64,000 nucleotides of DNA from Vibrio agarilyticus. Its GTDB lineage: Bacteria; Pseudomonadota; Gammaproteobacteria; Enterobacterales; Vibrionaceae. This document shows, piece after piece, positions 18,529 through 28,166 of the stretch; the first letter of the stretch is position 1, and every line of letters starts with the position of its first letter. The DNA lies in contig NZ_JABAIK010000001.1 in assembly GCF_012641465.1 (NCBI RefSeq), positions 62,001 to 126,000 on the forward strand. The letters run 5' to 3'. Under the pieces are notes generated by a model. That model saw nothing but the letters and a program-made list of their open reading frames with translations. It did not search any database and was not told where the DNA came from. Both the position numbers and the translations under genes were made by a program.

Positions 18529-20061
18529 ATGACGGTAGAAACTAAACAAAAACGGCAAACCTTACCTGATGGACCAGATTGGACCTTTGATTTGCTCGAA
18601 CGTTACCACGTTGAAATCAAACGCGTCGCGCAGCATTACCGATTGGACACCTACCCGAATCAAATAGAGGTCATAACATCGGAACAAATGATGGATGCCT
18701 ATTCAAGCATTGGTATGCCTATCAATTATAACCACTGGTCATTTGGTAAGAAGTTCATTCAAACGGAACAAAATTACAAGCATGGTCAAATGGGCTTGGC
18801 TTACGAAATTGTCATCAATTCCAACCCCTGCATTGCGTATTTGATGGAAGAGAACACGGTGACAATGCAAGCCTTGGTAATAGCCCACGCATGCTACGGT
18901 CACAACTCATTCTTTAAGGGTAATTACCTATTTCAGACTTGGACAGACGCAGGCTCCATCATTGATTATCTGCTGTTTGCCAAACACTATATTACTGAAT
19001 GTGAAGAAAAATACGGTGTCAGCGAGGTCGAAAAACTGCTCGACTCATGTCACGCATTAATGAATTTCGGTGTCGATCGCTATAAACGACCAGAGAAAAT
19101 CTCGATTAACGAAGAGAAAGCCCGTCAAGAAGAGCGCGAAGCGTACCTTCAATCACAGGTCAATGAGCTTTGGCGCACCGTACCAAAAGCCAAAACACCT
19201 GATGAGCAAATCACCGAACGTTTTCCTGCTGAGCCACAAGAGAATATTCTCTATTTTATCGAAAAACACGCACCGTTATTGGAACCTTGGCAGCGCGAAA
19301 TTGTGCGTATCGTGCGCAAAGTGAGCCAGTATTTCTATCCTCAAAAACAGACGCAAGTGATGAACGAAGGTTGGGCGACATTTTGGCACTACACCATTCT
19401 CAACCATCTGTACGATGAAGGCTTAGTCAGCGACCGATTCATTTTAGAATTTCTTCATAGCCACACCAGCGTGGTCGCACAGCCTGCCTACAATAGCCCC
19501 TATTTTAGTGGCATAAACCCTTACGCACTTGGTTTTGCGATGTTTCGCGACATCAAACGCATCTGCGAAGAACCAACCGATGAAGATCGCGAGTGGTTTC
19601 CTGAGCTTGCAGGCAGCGACTGGCTTGACGCGGTGCACTTTGCCATGCACAACTTTAAAGACGAAAGTTTCATTAGCCAATATCTATCGCCAAAACTGAT
19701 TCGAGATTTTCGCCTGTTCTCAATTCAAGACGATGAACGACGCAACTATATTGAAGTCAATGCGATTCATGACGAGATGGGATACCGAGCCATTCGCCAA
19801 GCCCTAGCGGCTCAATATAACCTCGCTAACCTTGAGCCTAATATTCAGGTCTTTAATGTTGATGTCCGTGGCGATCGGTCGTTAACATTACAATACGTAC
19901 CCCACAACCGTATTCCCTTAGACAAAAGTTACGATGAAGTGATGAAGCACATGTATCGACTTTGGGGGTTTGATGTCATTTTGGAAGAGGTGACCGAGTC
20001 TGGCCACAGAGAGATCATCGCGACCTGCCCACAGCGTAATCACTATGATTCGAGTATCTAA
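18529..20061 (+). CDS. ycgB: SpoVR family protein YcgB
   Basis: A 510-residue protein, the exact length of E. coli YcgB. SpoVR proteins are of unknown biochemical function; the Bacillus member affects spore cortex formation. Family features include HWSFGKKF, a conserved HACYGHNSFFKGNYLF with several His residues, VMNEGWATFWHYTI (a His/Glu pattern that looks metal-binding) and the C-terminal DRSLTLQY. ATG 18529 was chosen over a GTG 21 bp upstream, which overlaps yeaH, because AAGGAGA sits eight bases before ATG 18529. It is likely cotranscribed with yeaH. Confidence 0.94.
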   Translation: MTVETKQKRQTLPDGPDWTFDLLERYHVEIKRVAQHYRLDTYPNQIEVITSEQMMDAYSSIGMPINYNHWSFGKKFIQTEQNYKHGQMGLAYEIVINSNPCIAYLMEENTVTMQALVIAHACYGHNSFFKGNYLFQTWTDAGSIIDYLLFAKHYITECEEKYGVSEVEKLLDSCHALMNFGVDRYKRPEKISINEEKARQEEREAYLQSQVNELWRTVPKAKTPDEQITERFPAEPQENILYFIEKHAPLLEPWQREIVRIVRKVSQYFYPQKQTQVMNEGWATFWHYTILNHLYDEGLVSDRFILEFLHSHTSVVAQPAYNSPYFSGINPYALGFAMFRDIKRICEEPTDEDREWFPELAGSDWLDAVHFAMHNFKDESFISQYLSPKLIRDFRLFSIQDDERRNYIEVNAIHDEMGYRAIRQALAAQYNLANLEPNIQVFNVDVRGDRSLTLQYVPHNRIPLDKSYDEVMKHMYRLWGFDVILEEVTESGHREIIATCPQRNHYDSSI

Positions 20062-20194
20062 CCTGCTCTAGCTCTCTTGTGTCAGAGGGTTCGAACATGT
20101 TGTAAGGTTTGGGTATTTATCGAGCTAAAAGCTAACAATTGAGTCAAGCCCCATGAACATAGGACACTATGTGATTGGGGCAAATCAATGCATC

Positions 20195-20295
20195 TATACC
20201 CAAACAACTTGGATCTGCAGATAGGCGGCAAACGAGCAAAGCCTCTGAGCACTTCGTGAACATATACCCAAGTAACCTCCAGTGGAAAGGGTATA
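20195..20295. repeat. Intergenic repeat, family 1 copy B (shortened)
   Basis: Starts TATACCCAAACAACTTGGAT, keeps the GGCGGCAAACGAGCAAAGCC and CTCTGAGCACTTCGTGA core, then lacks the middle and runs into a TATACCCAAGTAACCTCCAG end and AAAGGGTATA. It lies in the 268-bp gap between the convergent ycgB and narP, 35 bp beyond the narP stop; no gene or clear terminator is visible there. Confidence 0.75.
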
Positions 20296-20329
20296 ACCCG
20301 TCGACAAATTCAAGTGTGCCAAGTAGCAG

Positions 20330-20962
20330 CTATGAGACATCCCCATAACGTTCAAAATAACGCACCATAGCCGCTGCACGTGACGGTACGCCAAGCTTCT
20401 TCAATAAGCTCTTCATATGAACTTTAACTGTCGATTCTGATATATACAGCGTTTCGGCTATATCACGATTACGCAACCCTTTGGCAACCAAACGTAGGAT
20501 CTGCCCTTCTCTATCCGTTAGTTCGGCAAAGTCATCCGTGGTATTTTCACGAGAGATCAAATACGTTGCCACCTCACTACTGTACGCTTTTTCACCCCGT
20601 AGGCTTTGCTGCAGTAAAGTAACTAATTCATCTGGGTCACTGTCTTTTAACAAATAGCCGTCCGCTCCGGCAGCCACCAGCGCGTCAATATCGGCCGGAT
20701 GGTTTGACACAGTCAAAATGACAATTGCGGCATCGCACTCATCGGTGCGTAGAGCGCGTAACGTATCTAACCCCGACATTCCTTTCATATTCAAATCCAG
20801 CAAGATCAAATCTGGCATATACTGACGGTTCAGTGCCACCGCCTCGGTACCTGAAGACGCCTCAGCAATAACATCAAAGTCGGCTTCAAAACTCAAAAGC
20901 TGCTTTAAGCCGCGACGCATCAGCGGATGGTCATCCACCAATAACACTTGATAAGGACGCAT
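20330..20962 (-). CDS. narP: NarL/NarP-type nitrate response regulator
   Basis: A 210-residue response regulator. The receiver domain has the acidic pair in LLVDDHPLMRRGLKQLL, the phosphoacceptor Asp in PDLILLDLNMKGMSG and the Lys in GYLLKDSDPDE. The C-terminal LuxR-type helix-turn-helix is LTDREGQILRLVAKGLRNRD with ISESTVKVHMKSLLKKL. The sequence PSRAAAMVRYFER matches NarL/NarP ends. I call it NarP because it sits with a NarQ-type sensor opposite the nap cluster and because a NarP-type 7-2-7 site lies before napF. It lies 71 bp downstream of narQ. Confidence 0.88.
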   Translation of the reverse strand: MRPYQVLLVDDHPLMRRGLKQLLSFEADFDVIAEASSGTEAVALNRQYMPDLILLDLNMKGMSGLDTLRALRTDECDAAIVILTVSNHPADIDALVAAGADGYLLKDSDPDELVTLLQQSLRGEKAYSSEVATYLISRENTTDDFAELTDREGQILRLVAKGLRNRDIAETLYISESTVKVHMKSLLKKLGVPSRAAAMVRYFERYGDVS

Positions 20963-21033
20963 AACGTCTCCTTGAATTTTTTACTCTTTCTAGTTGAAAT
21001 GCAGGGTTGTTGCCAGGCTTTCAGCGCTCCCCA

Positions 21034-22827
21034 TCACACAGAGCGAGGATAACGCACCGTTACGCGACACCCTTCTCCTAACGCACTGACCACGGCAAGT
21101 GTGCCACCCAATCGCTCTGCTCGCTCATGCATGATGGCCAAACCAAAATGATGCATTTTACTTGTAATGTCTTTCATACCAATGCCATCGTCATTAATGG
21201 TAACAATGACATGATGATCTTCTTCTCGACAATCGACATCGATGTGCGAGGCATGAGCGTGTTTCACGGCATTCAGTACCGCTTCGCGAACCAGTTGCAG
21301 CAAATGAACCTGCTCGTGAGCTGCTAAGGTCATCGAAGAGAGCGCGTTATTCAGACCAATTTTGGCACTGGTTTGCTCTTGCAGTTGCGCAATCATACTT
21401 TGCAATGCGCCGCCAAAACTGCCCTCACCAATTGATAAGCGAAACGTTGTGAGTAACTCGCGAAGCTGAGTATACGCATCCGCCAATGCACTATCCAACT
21501 CGTCAATGATAGGATCGGCTGCTGAAGCAACCGCTTTTTTCCGAGCTTGCTTTTTCAGTAAAGCCACTTGAATTTTTAAGTAAGAGAGCGATTGAGCCAG
21601 TGAGTCGTGCAATTCACGAGCAATCGCACCACGCTCTTTGAGTAACAAAAGCTGCTCCGCTTGCCGCTGCGCTCGATTATAATATATCGCTCGAGATAGC
21701 ATGCTCTTAAAGCTCTCTATCAACGCGCTGTCGGGACACGGAAGCACCACATTCCAGCTCAGCCGACCAAGTGACTGTTCGCCCATTAATAACGATTCGC
21801 TAAATGCCCATGTCGATTCGATATCTTCCATAGGCTTATGACTGTCGAAAGGCGTCGCAACAAATGAAACGGACTTATATTCAACCTGCGCCTTTTGCCT
21901 AACGATGACCAGTGGCGCTTCACCTTGATTGTAAATTTCAAGCTTCACCGCACTTACCCCTTCAATCGATGCCATATCCGCTACTACAGATGAGAAGTTC
22001 TCTGTGCTGATTCGAGATGCGGTCAATTGACTAGAAGAGTGATAGAGTAATTCAAGTGATTGATTGGCCTTTTGTAATCGACGCGTTTTCTCATCGACGG
22101 CCTGCTCCAAGGTTCGATAACGGGCGTGCAACTCTTGCGCCATTCGATTAAACGTTCGAGTGAGCATACCTAGTTCATTCTCACTTACTACTCTAAGTGG
22201 CACCGAAAAGACATTAGCTTGCATCTGTTCACTTGCATTCACTAGCGCGCTTAAAGGGGCGACAATTTCTCGGCGCACATAGATCACCACAAAAAGACTG
22301 GTGATCAAAATCCCGCCTAATCCAAGACCACCAGCCCAAGCCAGTTGCTGCCATTTTTGCTCCGAGTAGTTTTGCAGTTTGAAAACAAACGCATCGATTT
22401 TGCTGACATATTCTGGCATGGCGAGAAGATAGTTCTCGCGCTGACCGTTAACCAACCAATATTTCAGTTCATGCCAACGGTGGATCAATTGGTAATAGTC
22501 TTGCGTGATGTCGTTTGGCACGCTCCAGCCCTGCAATGCTTTTAATGAAGGAGAGTAAATCGAACGCTCAAATAACAAGATATGAGAAGAAAAGTCGTGT
22601 GATTGTGTTTGTATATCATGGGCTAATCGATAATTTTGCATTCGCATTGAGCCTGCAACATTCAGTGCTTCTGCATCGTTTAAGGTCGCCATCAAGAGCA
22701 CAAAAGCGTAGCCAATTGTGGCAATAGCAAGCACCACGACTAATGACATCGCACGCCCTATCGTCCCCGTCACCGTCATAGGCTTATGCATGGGGCAAAA
22801 TCGTTTTAACACTTTTGCTAATACCAT
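21034..22827 (-). CDS. narQ: Nitrate/nitrite sensor histidine kinase NarQ
   Basis: A 597-residue membrane sensor kinase. TM1 is SLVVVLAIATIGYAFVLL; the periplasmic domain opens with the nitrate-binding P box NVAGSMRMQNYRLA, the hallmark of NarX/NarQ. TM2 (GGLGLGGILITSLFVVIYV) is followed by HAMP, a cysteine-poor central module, the H box ARELHDSLAQSLSYLKIQV of the HisKA_3 type, and an ATPase domain ending GLAIMHERAERLGGTL. The central module lacks the cysteine cluster typical of E. coli NarQ and NarX, as far as I can see. It is divergent from napF, with its partner narP downstream. Confidence 0.9.
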   Translation of the reverse strand: MVLAKVLKRFCPMHKPMTVTGTIGRAMSLVVVLAIATIGYAFVLLMATLNDAEALNVAGSMRMQNYRLAHDIQTQSHDFSSHILLFERSIYSPSLKALQGWSVPNDITQDYYQLIHRWHELKYWLVNGQRENYLLAMPEYVSKIDAFVFKLQNYSEQKWQQLAWAGGLGLGGILITSLFVVIYVRREIVAPLSALVNASEQMQANVFSVPLRVVSENELGMLTRTFNRMAQELHARYRTLEQAVDEKTRRLQKANQSLELLYHSSSQLTASRISTENFSSVVADMASIEGVSAVKLEIYNQGEAPLVIVRQKAQVEYKSVSFVATPFDSHKPMEDIESTWAFSESLLMGEQSLGRLSWNVVLPCPDSALIESFKSMLSRAIYYNRAQRQAEQLLLLKERGAIARELHDSLAQSLSYLKIQVALLKKQARKKAVASAADPIIDELDSALADAYTQLRELLTTFRLSIGEGSFGGALQSMIAQLQEQTSAKIGLNNALSSMTLAAHEQVHLLQLVREAVLNAVKHAHASHIDVDCREEDHHVIVTINDDGIGMKDITSKMHHFGLAIMHERAERLGGTLAVVSALGEGCRVTVRYPRSV

Positions 22828-22862
22828 TCTCTTTACTCAATTCGCTCTAAAATGCCACTTCA

Positions 22863-22934
22863 TCAAATCCTCGCCTCACTGACAAACCAAATCATTCTCG
22901 CTGAACCAAGCATCTTGAGATTACTTGGGCATAT
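22863..22934. repeat. Solo end of intergenic repeat family 2
   Basis: The stretch from ATCAAATCCTCGCCTCACTG to ATCTTGAGATTACTTGGGCA is nearly identical to the right end of the complete family 2 element at 58652-58933. It lies between narQ and the nap promoter. Confidence 0.7.
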
Positions 22935-22961
22935 AGTGCCGAATAAATATACCGGACTTAT

Positions 22962-23031
22962 TTGATCTAAAACAAAGCTACCTAGCATTTACCCCTTTGG
23001 GGGTATTTATGAAATTACGTCGAAATATAAA
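22962..23031 (+). promoter_or_regulatory. nap promoter: FNR-like box, NarP/NarL 7-2-7 site and -10
   Basis: TTGATCTAAAACAA (22962-22975) matches the FNR consensus at 9 of 10 positions. TACCCCT-TT-GGGGGTA (22990-23005) is an inverted pair of NarP/NarL heptamers spaced by 2 bp; one base departs from the consensus. TATAAA (23026-23031) can serve as -10, giving a start near 23038, the NarP site near -40 and FNR near -69. This mirrors the E. coli napF promoter (NarP near -44, FNR near -64). The sites are seen; binding and dual activation are inferred from the E. coli system. Confidence 0.75.
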
Positions 23032-23094
23032 AATTTGCCGCAAATACGTAAAAGATTATGAACAGAACAGCCTTCTACTGCACGCGGGAAAACT

Positions 23095-23634
23095 ATGGTG
23101 GATTTAACTAAACGGCGGTGGTTTCGCCCATCAAAACAACCGTTGATGAACCCTACTCTACCTTGGCTTCGAGATCCGGCGCAATTTCTTGACGAGTGCG
23201 ACCGCTGTGGTGCGTGTGTGAAAGTTTGTGAAAATCACATTATTACGTTAGGCAGCGGTGGCTTTCCGACGGTTGATTTTACTCAAGGCGAATGCAGTTT
23301 CTGTTATCAATGCGTCAAAGCTTGCCCAAAGCCGCTGTTTTACTCACAGCAGCACACGCCATGGCAAGCAGAGATCACACTCACATCCAACTGCTTAGCC
23401 CTGCGTAACGTGGAATGTCGTGGCTGCAGCGACAATTGCGAATACCAAGCGATCACGTTTCAACTCGGCATCGGTCGCGTGGCCCAGCCTCAAGTGCATA
23501 ACGAACGCTGTGTTGGTTGTGGCGCGTGTATCGCACCATGCCCAACTCAAGCGCTCAGTCTTGAGCTACAAGCGGGCATAACAAAACCATCAGACCCACA
23601 CACTCACACGATCACAATAACGGAGTGCCAATGA
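23095..23634 (+). CDS. napF: Ferredoxin-type protein NapF
   Basis: A 179-residue cytoplasmic iron-sulfur protein that helps mature NapA. Cysteine clusters are CDRCGACVKVC, CSFCYQCVKACP, CRGCSDNC and CVGCGACIAPCP, consistent with three to four 4Fe-4S centres as in other NapF proteins. The N-terminus is basic (KRRWFRP), as usual in this family. First gene of napFDABC; its stop overlaps the napD start (ATGA). Confidence 0.93.
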   Translation: MVDLTKRRWFRPSKQPLMNPTLPWLRDPAQFLDECDRCGACVKVCENHIITLGSGGFPTVDFTQGECSFCYQCVKACPKPLFYSQQHTPWQAEITLTSNCLALRNVECRGCSDNCEYQAITFQLGIGRVAQPQVHNERCVGCGACIAPCPTQALSLELQAGITKPSDPHTHTITITECQ

Positions 23635-23930
23635 GCGGCAACCACGAAGTCCACATTTCAAGCTTAGTTATTCATGCCAGACCCGAGCAGCTGACAACAC
23701 TCAAAACAGCGCTGGCTGAGATCCCGCAACTCGAAATTTACGGCGAAAACGCCGAAGGCAAATTGGTGGTCGTACTGGAAACGCAGACCCACGGTTTCAT
23801 TACCACCATCATCGACCAAATTAACCAATTACCATCCGTGCTGAGTGTCGTGATGGTGTATCACCAAATCGAATTTGACGAGCCAATGATGGCTCAATCT
23901 ACACAATCTTCCCTAGAGGGTGCGTTATGA
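23631..23930 (+). CDS. napD: NapD chaperone
   Basis: A 99-residue cytoplasmic chaperone that binds the Tat signal peptide of NapA and holds it back until the cofactor is inserted. Family features are [14 protein letters not shown] and the ferredoxin-like fold pattern ending [15 protein letters not shown] 23631 overlaps the napF stop and has GGAG upstream; the C-terminal end overlaps the start of napA by 4 bp (ATGA), so translation of F, D and A is probably coupled. Confidence 0.92.
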   Translation: MSGNHEVHISSLVIHARPEQLTTLKTALAEIPQLEIYGENAEGKLVVVLETQTHGFITTIIDQINQLPSVLSVVMVYHQIEFDEPMMAQSTQSSLEGAL

Positions 23931-26416
23931 AAATTACAAGACGAGCGTTTGTCAAAGCCAACGCCGCGATCTCTGCTGCGGCGGTAGCTGGGATCACCCT
24001 GCCAACTTCCGCAACCAATCTTATTGCCAGTTCTGACCAGTCCAAAATCACCTGGGATAAGGCACCTTGCCGTTTCTGTGGCACGGGTTGTTCTGTTCTC
24101 GTCGGAACCCAAAATGGCAAAGTTGTTGCGACCCAAGGTGATCCTGAATCACCAGTCAATAAAGGTCTTAACTGTATTAAAGGGTATTTTCTATCCAAAA
24201 TCATGTATGGCCAAGACCGTTTAACTCAGCCATTACTGCGAATGAAAGACGGTCAATATCATAAAGATGGTGATTTCACTCCCATCAGCTGGGACAGCGC
24301 CTTTGATATCATGGCAGATAAATGGAAAGCCTCTTTAGCGAAAAAAGGCCCTTCCAGTATCGGCATGTTCGGTTCGGGACAATGGACCGTTATGGAAGGC
24401 TATGCAGCTGCCAAACTGATGAAAGCAGGCTTTCGCTCCAATAATATCGACCCAAATGCTCGCCACTGTATGGCTTCTGCTGTTGTTGCATTTATGCGCG
24501 CTTTTGGCATTGATGAGCCTATGGGCTGTTACGACGACTTTGAACACGCCGACGCTTTTGTGCTTTGGGGTTCTAACATGGCTGAAATGCACCCAGTCCT
24601 TTGGACGCGCATTGCTGACCGTCGATTAAGTCACCCACATGTGAAAGTTAATGTACTTTCTACGTACCAGCATCGCTCATTTGAGCTAGCGGATCACGGG
24701 TATATTTTTAACCCTCAATCGGATCTTGCTATTGCTAACTTCATTGCCAATTACATCATTGAAAACGATGCCGTCAATTGGGATTTTGTTAATAAGCACA
24801 CCAATTTTAACCAAGCAGATACCGATATCGGTTACGGTTTGCGTGACACTGATCCACGCCAAATCAGCGCTAAAAACGCAAACTCAGGTAAGATCACCCC
24901 TATTTCATTTGCTCAATATAAAGCCTCTGTTGCGCCTTATACTGTTGAAAAAGCGGCAGAGATTTCCGGCGTTGAACCTCATAAATTGATTGCCCTCGCA
25001 AAGCAATACGCAGATCCCAAGATTAAAGTGATGTCACTGTGGACTATGGGTATGAATCAGCATACCCGTGGTGTTTGGATGAACAATCTCATTTACAACA
25101 TTCACCTACTTACCGGAAAAATTGCGACACCAGGAAACAGTCCATTTTCACTCACGGGTCAACCTTCTGCCTGTGGTACTGCACGTGAAGTGGGCACTTT
25201 CGCACACCGTTTGCCCGCTGATATGGTGGTTGCAAATCCAAAACACCGCGCAATTGCCGAAGACATTTGGCAGTTACCCGAAGGCACTATTCCCGCCAAA
25301 GTGGGATTCCATGCGGTGCAACAAGACCGCATGTTAAAAGACAGTGTACTCAACTGCTACTGGATTCAATGTACGAATAACCTGCAAGCAGGCCCCAACA
25401 TTAATGAAGAGCGCTTGCCAGGCTATCGCAATCCAGACAACTTTATCGTTGTATCGGACCCTTATCCGACGGCAACCGCGCAAGCGGCCGATTTAATTTT
25501 ACCTACCGCGATGTGGATTGAAAAAGAAGGTGCGTACGGCAACGCAGAACGCCGTACTCAAGCCTGGTATCAACAAGTCAAAACCGTTGGCGAAGCCAAA
25601 TCTGATCTTTGGCAGTTAGTCGAGTTTTCTAAGCGCTTTGCAATTGAAGAGGTTTGGCCAGAAGCACTGCTAGAAAAGGCGCCGCAGTACCGCGGTAAAA
25701 CACTGTTTGATGTTTTATTTAAAAACGGTCAGGTTGACCAGTTCACTCTTGAAGAAGTGCGCGAACTTAACGACGAATCACATGACTTTGGCTTCTACCT
25801 TCAAAAAGGTCTCTTTGAAGAGTACGCACGCTTTGGCCGCGATCATGGCCACGATCTAGCACCTTATGATGTTTATCATCAAGTCCGTGGCTTACGCTGG
25901 CCCGTGGTTGACGGAAAAGAAACATTATGGCGCTACCGCGAAGGTTCCGACCCCTATGCGAAAGTAGGTTCCGGTTGGGACTTTTACGGTAACCCAGATC
26001 GCCGTGCCAAAATCATTTCGGCCCCTTACGAAGCACCACCTGAAGTGCCAAATCAAGAGCATGACTTGTGGCTTTGTACCGGTCGTGTGCTTGAGCACTG
26101 GCATACTGGCACGATGACGCGCCGCGTCCCTGAACTTTATAAGGCGGTACCAGATGCATTGTGTTACATGCACCCTGACGATGCGAAAGCGCGCAATGTG
26201 CGCCGTGGCGAAGAAGTTTTGATCAGTAATGGACGTGGGGAAGTTCGCGTTCGAGTTGAAACTCGTGGACGTAACCGCCCACCTAAAGGGTTAGTGTTTG
26301 TGCCCTTTTTCGATGCGCGCATATTGATTAACAAGCTGATTTTAGATGCGACCGACCCGCTATCAAAACAGACCGACTTCAAAAAGTGCCCAGTCAAAGT
26401 GAGCAAAATTGCGTAA
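23927..26416 (+). CDS. napA: Periplasmic nitrate reductase catalytic subunit NapA
   Basis: Molybdenum bis-MGD enzyme that reduces nitrate to nitrite in the periplasm; 829 residues. The Tat signal has [19 protein letters not shown]. The 4Fe-4S cluster is held by Cys48, Cys51, Cys55 (CRFCGTGC) and Cys83 (GLNCIKGYF). The molybdenum ligand is Cys181 in [13 protein letters not shown]-binding boxes such as [14 protein letters not shown] and the C-terminal [10 protein letters not shown] are all in place, so the enzyme looks intact. It takes electrons from NapB, which is encoded next. Confidence 0.98.
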   Translation: MKITRRAFVKANAAISAAAVAGITLPTSATNLIASSDQSKITWDKAPCRFCGTGCSVLVGTQNGKVVATQGDPESPVNKGLNCIKGYFLSKIMYGQDRLTQPLLRMKDGQYHKDGDFTPISWDSAFDIMADKWKASLAKKGPSSIGMFGSGQWTVMEGYAAAKLMKAGFRSNNIDPNARHCMASAVVAFMRAFGIDEPMGCYDDFEHADAFVLWGSNMAEMHPVLWTRIADRRLSHPHVKVNVLSTYQHRSFELADHGYIFNPQSDLAIANFIANYIIENDAVNWDFVNKHTNFNQADTDIGYGLRDTDPRQISAKNANSGKITPISFAQYKASVAPYTVEKAAEISGVEPHKLIALAKQYADPKIKVMSLWTMGMNQHTRGVWMNNLIYNIHLLTGKIATPGNSPFSLTGQPSACGTAREVGTFAHRLPADMVVANPKHRAIAEDIWQLPEGTIPAKVGFHAVQQDRMLKDSVLNCYWIQCTNNLQAGPNINEERLPGYRNPDNFIVVSDPYPTATAQAADLILPTAMWIEKEGAYGNAERRTQAWYQQVKTVGEAKSDLWQLVEFSKRFAIEEVWPEALLEKAPQYRGKTLFDVLFKNGQVDQFTLEEVRELNDESHDFGFYLQKGLFEEYARFGRDHGHDLAPYDVYHQVRGLRWPVVDGKETLWRYREGSDPYAKVGSGWDFYGNPDRRAKIISAPYEAPPEVPNQEHDLWLCTGRVLEHWHTGTMTRRVPELYKAVPDALCYMHPDDAKARNVRRGEEVLISNGRGEVRVRVETRGRNRPPKGLVFVPFFDARILINKLILDATDPLSKQTDFKKCPVKVSKIA

Positions 26417-26513
26417 TTGTGCTCGGCAACGTTCGAGACACAATCGAATTTAAACACGTGGGAGAGTTGCTCTCCCACGTTAAGAAATTGGCCTTTTAGG
26501 CGGAGAAACAAAT

Positions 26514-26984
26514 ATGAAAAAAATCATTATCACCTTGGCTGCGACGGCCGCACTGCTTTGTGGCGCACTAGCCAGCAAGCATGTGTTCGCCGAGCTTGAA
26601 AATCCTGGCGGTACCGGCGCGCTATCATCATTACGTGGCGATACCCGCTTAGAAGAGACTCGACCGGCTGATCCATTTAAAAAGATCCCTAAAGAGCAAC
26701 AACTGGAAAGCAGCTTTGTCTACCAGCCCCCGCTGATCCCACACGCCGTTCGCCATTACGAAGTTTCTCTTAATGCGAACAAATGCTTATCGTGCCACAG
26801 CTGGAAAAATGCCGATGCCATGAACGCAACGAAAGTGAGTGTCACCCATTATATGGATCGTGACGAAGCGGTATTAGCCGATATGTCACCGCGTCGCTAC
26901 TTCTGTCTTCAGTGTCACGTGCCACAAACCGATGCCAAACCACTGGTTGAAAATGATTTTGAGCGCGTTCAAGCCCTCAAATGA
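26514..26984 (+). CDS. napB: Diheme cytochrome c NapB
   Basis: A 156-residue periplasmic small subunit of nitrate reductase. A Sec signal peptide covers about residues 1-26, ending VFA. The two heme-binding motifs are CLSCH (91-95) and CLQCH (131-135), with conserved His residues in PHAVRHYEVS and VTHYMDRD as probable distal ligands. It passes electrons from NapC to NapA. GGCGGAGAAAC supplies the ribosome site. Confidence 0.96.
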   Translation: MKKIIITLAATAALLCGALASKHVFAELENPGGTGALSSLRGDTRLEETRPADPFKKIPKEQQLESSFVYQPPLIPHAVRHYEVSLNANKCLSCHSWKNADAMNATKVSVTHYMDRDEAVLADMSPRRYFCLQCHVPQTDAKPLVENDFERVQALK

Positions 26985-27009
26985 TGCCAAACAACCATAA
27001 GGTAACAAT

Positions 27010-27585
27010 ATGAAATTCATAAAATTATTTTGGCAACGGCTCACTCGTCCTAGTAAAGCAGCAGTCGGTATTGTGCTGTTTATGGGCTTTGCTGGCGGTT
27101 TGCTCTTTTGGGGAGCCTTTAGCACTGGTATGAGTGCGACTAACACCGAAGCGTTCTGCTCGGGTTGCCATGCCCCAATTGTTGAAGAGATCAAAGAAAC
27201 CGTGCATTACGCCAATCGCACGGGAGTCCGTGCGGTGTGTGCCGATTGCCACGTCCCACATGAATGGGGCGACAAAATCGTGCGCAAAGTGCAAGCATCG
27301 AAAGAGTTATTTGCTCATTTTGTTCTCGGCACAATTGAGACCCCGGAAAAATTTGAACAACGTCGTGGCCATCTCGCGGAGCGAGAATGGGCGCGAATGA
27401 AGGCCAACGATTCACAAGAGTGTCGTAACTGCCATCAGTTCGAATTCATGGACTTTTCTGAACAAAGCAATACCAGCGCAGCGCAGCACTCAACCAGGCT
27501 CGCAAGCGGCGAAAAAACCTGTATTGATTGCCATAAAGGTATTGCTCATAAACTGCCAAGCATGCACGGCGTTGAAGGCTGGTAA
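27010..27585 (+). CDS. napC: Membrane-anchored tetraheme cytochrome c NapC
   Basis: NapC/NirT-family quinol dehydrogenase of 191 residues. One N-terminal membrane helix (AAVGIVLFMGFAGGLLFWGAF) anchors four hemes at CSGCH (50-54), CADCH (77-81), CRNCH (138-142) and CIDCH (171-175). It oxidises quinol and reduces NapB. NapG and NapH are absent, so this is the simpler quinol route through NapC that is usual in vibrios. Confidence 0.96.
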   Translation: MKFIKLFWQRLTRPSKAAVGIVLFMGFAGGLLFWGAFSTGMSATNTEAFCSGCHAPIVEEIKETVHYANRTGVRAVCADCHVPHEWGDKIVRKVQASKELFAHFVLGTIETPEKFEQRRGHLAEREWARMKANDSQECRNCHQFEFMDFSEQSNTSAAQHSTRLASGEKTCIDCHKGIAHKLPSMHGVEGW

Positions 27586-27597
27586 GAGGAACTCATA

Positions 27598-27750
27598 ATG
27601 AGCACATTGGAATACATTATCTGGCAAACGCTAGGGTTGGCAGCCGTGCCAGTGATCTTTTTATCTGGCTTTATCGCGGTCGCTGCTATTTCTCTTTGGG
27701 TTTTGTCGCTCAGCAAAGACAAATCTAGCACCGATGACGCGGTAGAATAA
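27598..27750 (+). CDS. Nap-associated single-span membrane micro-protein (TIGR02808-type)
   Basis: A 50-residue protein with one hydrophobic helix (AAVPVIFLSGFIAVAAISLW) flanked by a short acidic N-terminus and a charged tail ending DDAVE. It starts 12 bp after the napC stop with AAGAGGAAC as ribosome site, and the nap terminator follows. From memory it fits TIGR02808, a tiny family found beside nap genes in Vibrio and Photobacterium. Its function is unknown; a role in assembling or stabilising the NapC complex is a guess based only on position. Confidence 0.8.
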   Translation: MSTLEYIIWQTLGLAAVPVIFLSGFIAVAAISLWVLSLSKDKSSTDDAVE

Positions 27751-27776
27751 CGTCAATCCGCAAAGAGAGCGCAAAG

Positions 27777-27807
27777 AAAGAGGGAAGCCAAGTTGGCTTC
27801 CCTCTTT
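27777..27807 (+). terminator. Rho-independent terminator of the nap operon
   Basis: Near-continuous 13-15 bp inverted repeat AAAGAGGGAAGCC / GGCTTCCCTCTTT with a minimal loop, ending in T residues, 26 bp after the micro-protein stop. Confidence 0.92.
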
Positions 27808-28117
27808 CACTTTTTACCCTTCTTACGCTTCTTACGCTCACTTTATCAAAGTATCTTTCTATCCTTACCTCAAGGAGGCCGATAGTACTCTATACAGCGC
27901 AATTCATTGTAATCACTTGTTCAAGTATGAAGCCGATGGCGACCAGCATGACACTTCACCAAACAAAGCAAACAAAGCAAACAAAGCAAACAAAGCAAAC
28001 AAAGCAAACAAAGCAAACAAAGCGATTTTGACCTTGTTCAGTAATTTCTACTCACTAGTACTCGTTGTGAGGGGCCTAGTTGATAAAAAATCACTGGCAG
28101 CGCGAAACGCCACGCAT
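27808..28117. repeat. Gene-free stretch with seven perfect 9-bp tandem repeats (27961-28023)
   Basis: Seven exact copies of AAACAAAGC occupy 27961-28023. An open frame through them (27917-28165) would encode Asn-Lys-Ala repeats, but it has no ribosome site, starts in the intergenic region and ends beyond the rplT terminator; I regard it as chance. Nothing else is recognisable between the nap terminator and the rplT terminator. Confidence 0.85.
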
Positions 28118-28146
28118 AAAAAAAGAGGAGCAAAATGCTCCTCTTT
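28118..28146 (-). terminator. Rho-independent terminator of the thrS-infC-rpmI-rplT operon
   Basis: Stem AAAGAGGAGCA / TGCTCCTCTTT with a 3-nt loop; on the minus strand it is followed by a run of T, about 20 bp after the rplT stop. Confidence 0.93.
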
Positions 28147-28166
28147 CTTAAACCTAAACTGCTAAC

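Noticed and set aside
27961-28023. CRISPR array
   Set aside because: Units are 9 bp with no spacers and there are no cas genes; it is a simple tandem repeat.
27917-28165. 82-residue open frame with Asn-Lys-Ala repeats
   Set aside because: It arises from the 9-bp tandem repeat, has no ribosome site and runs into the rplT terminator.
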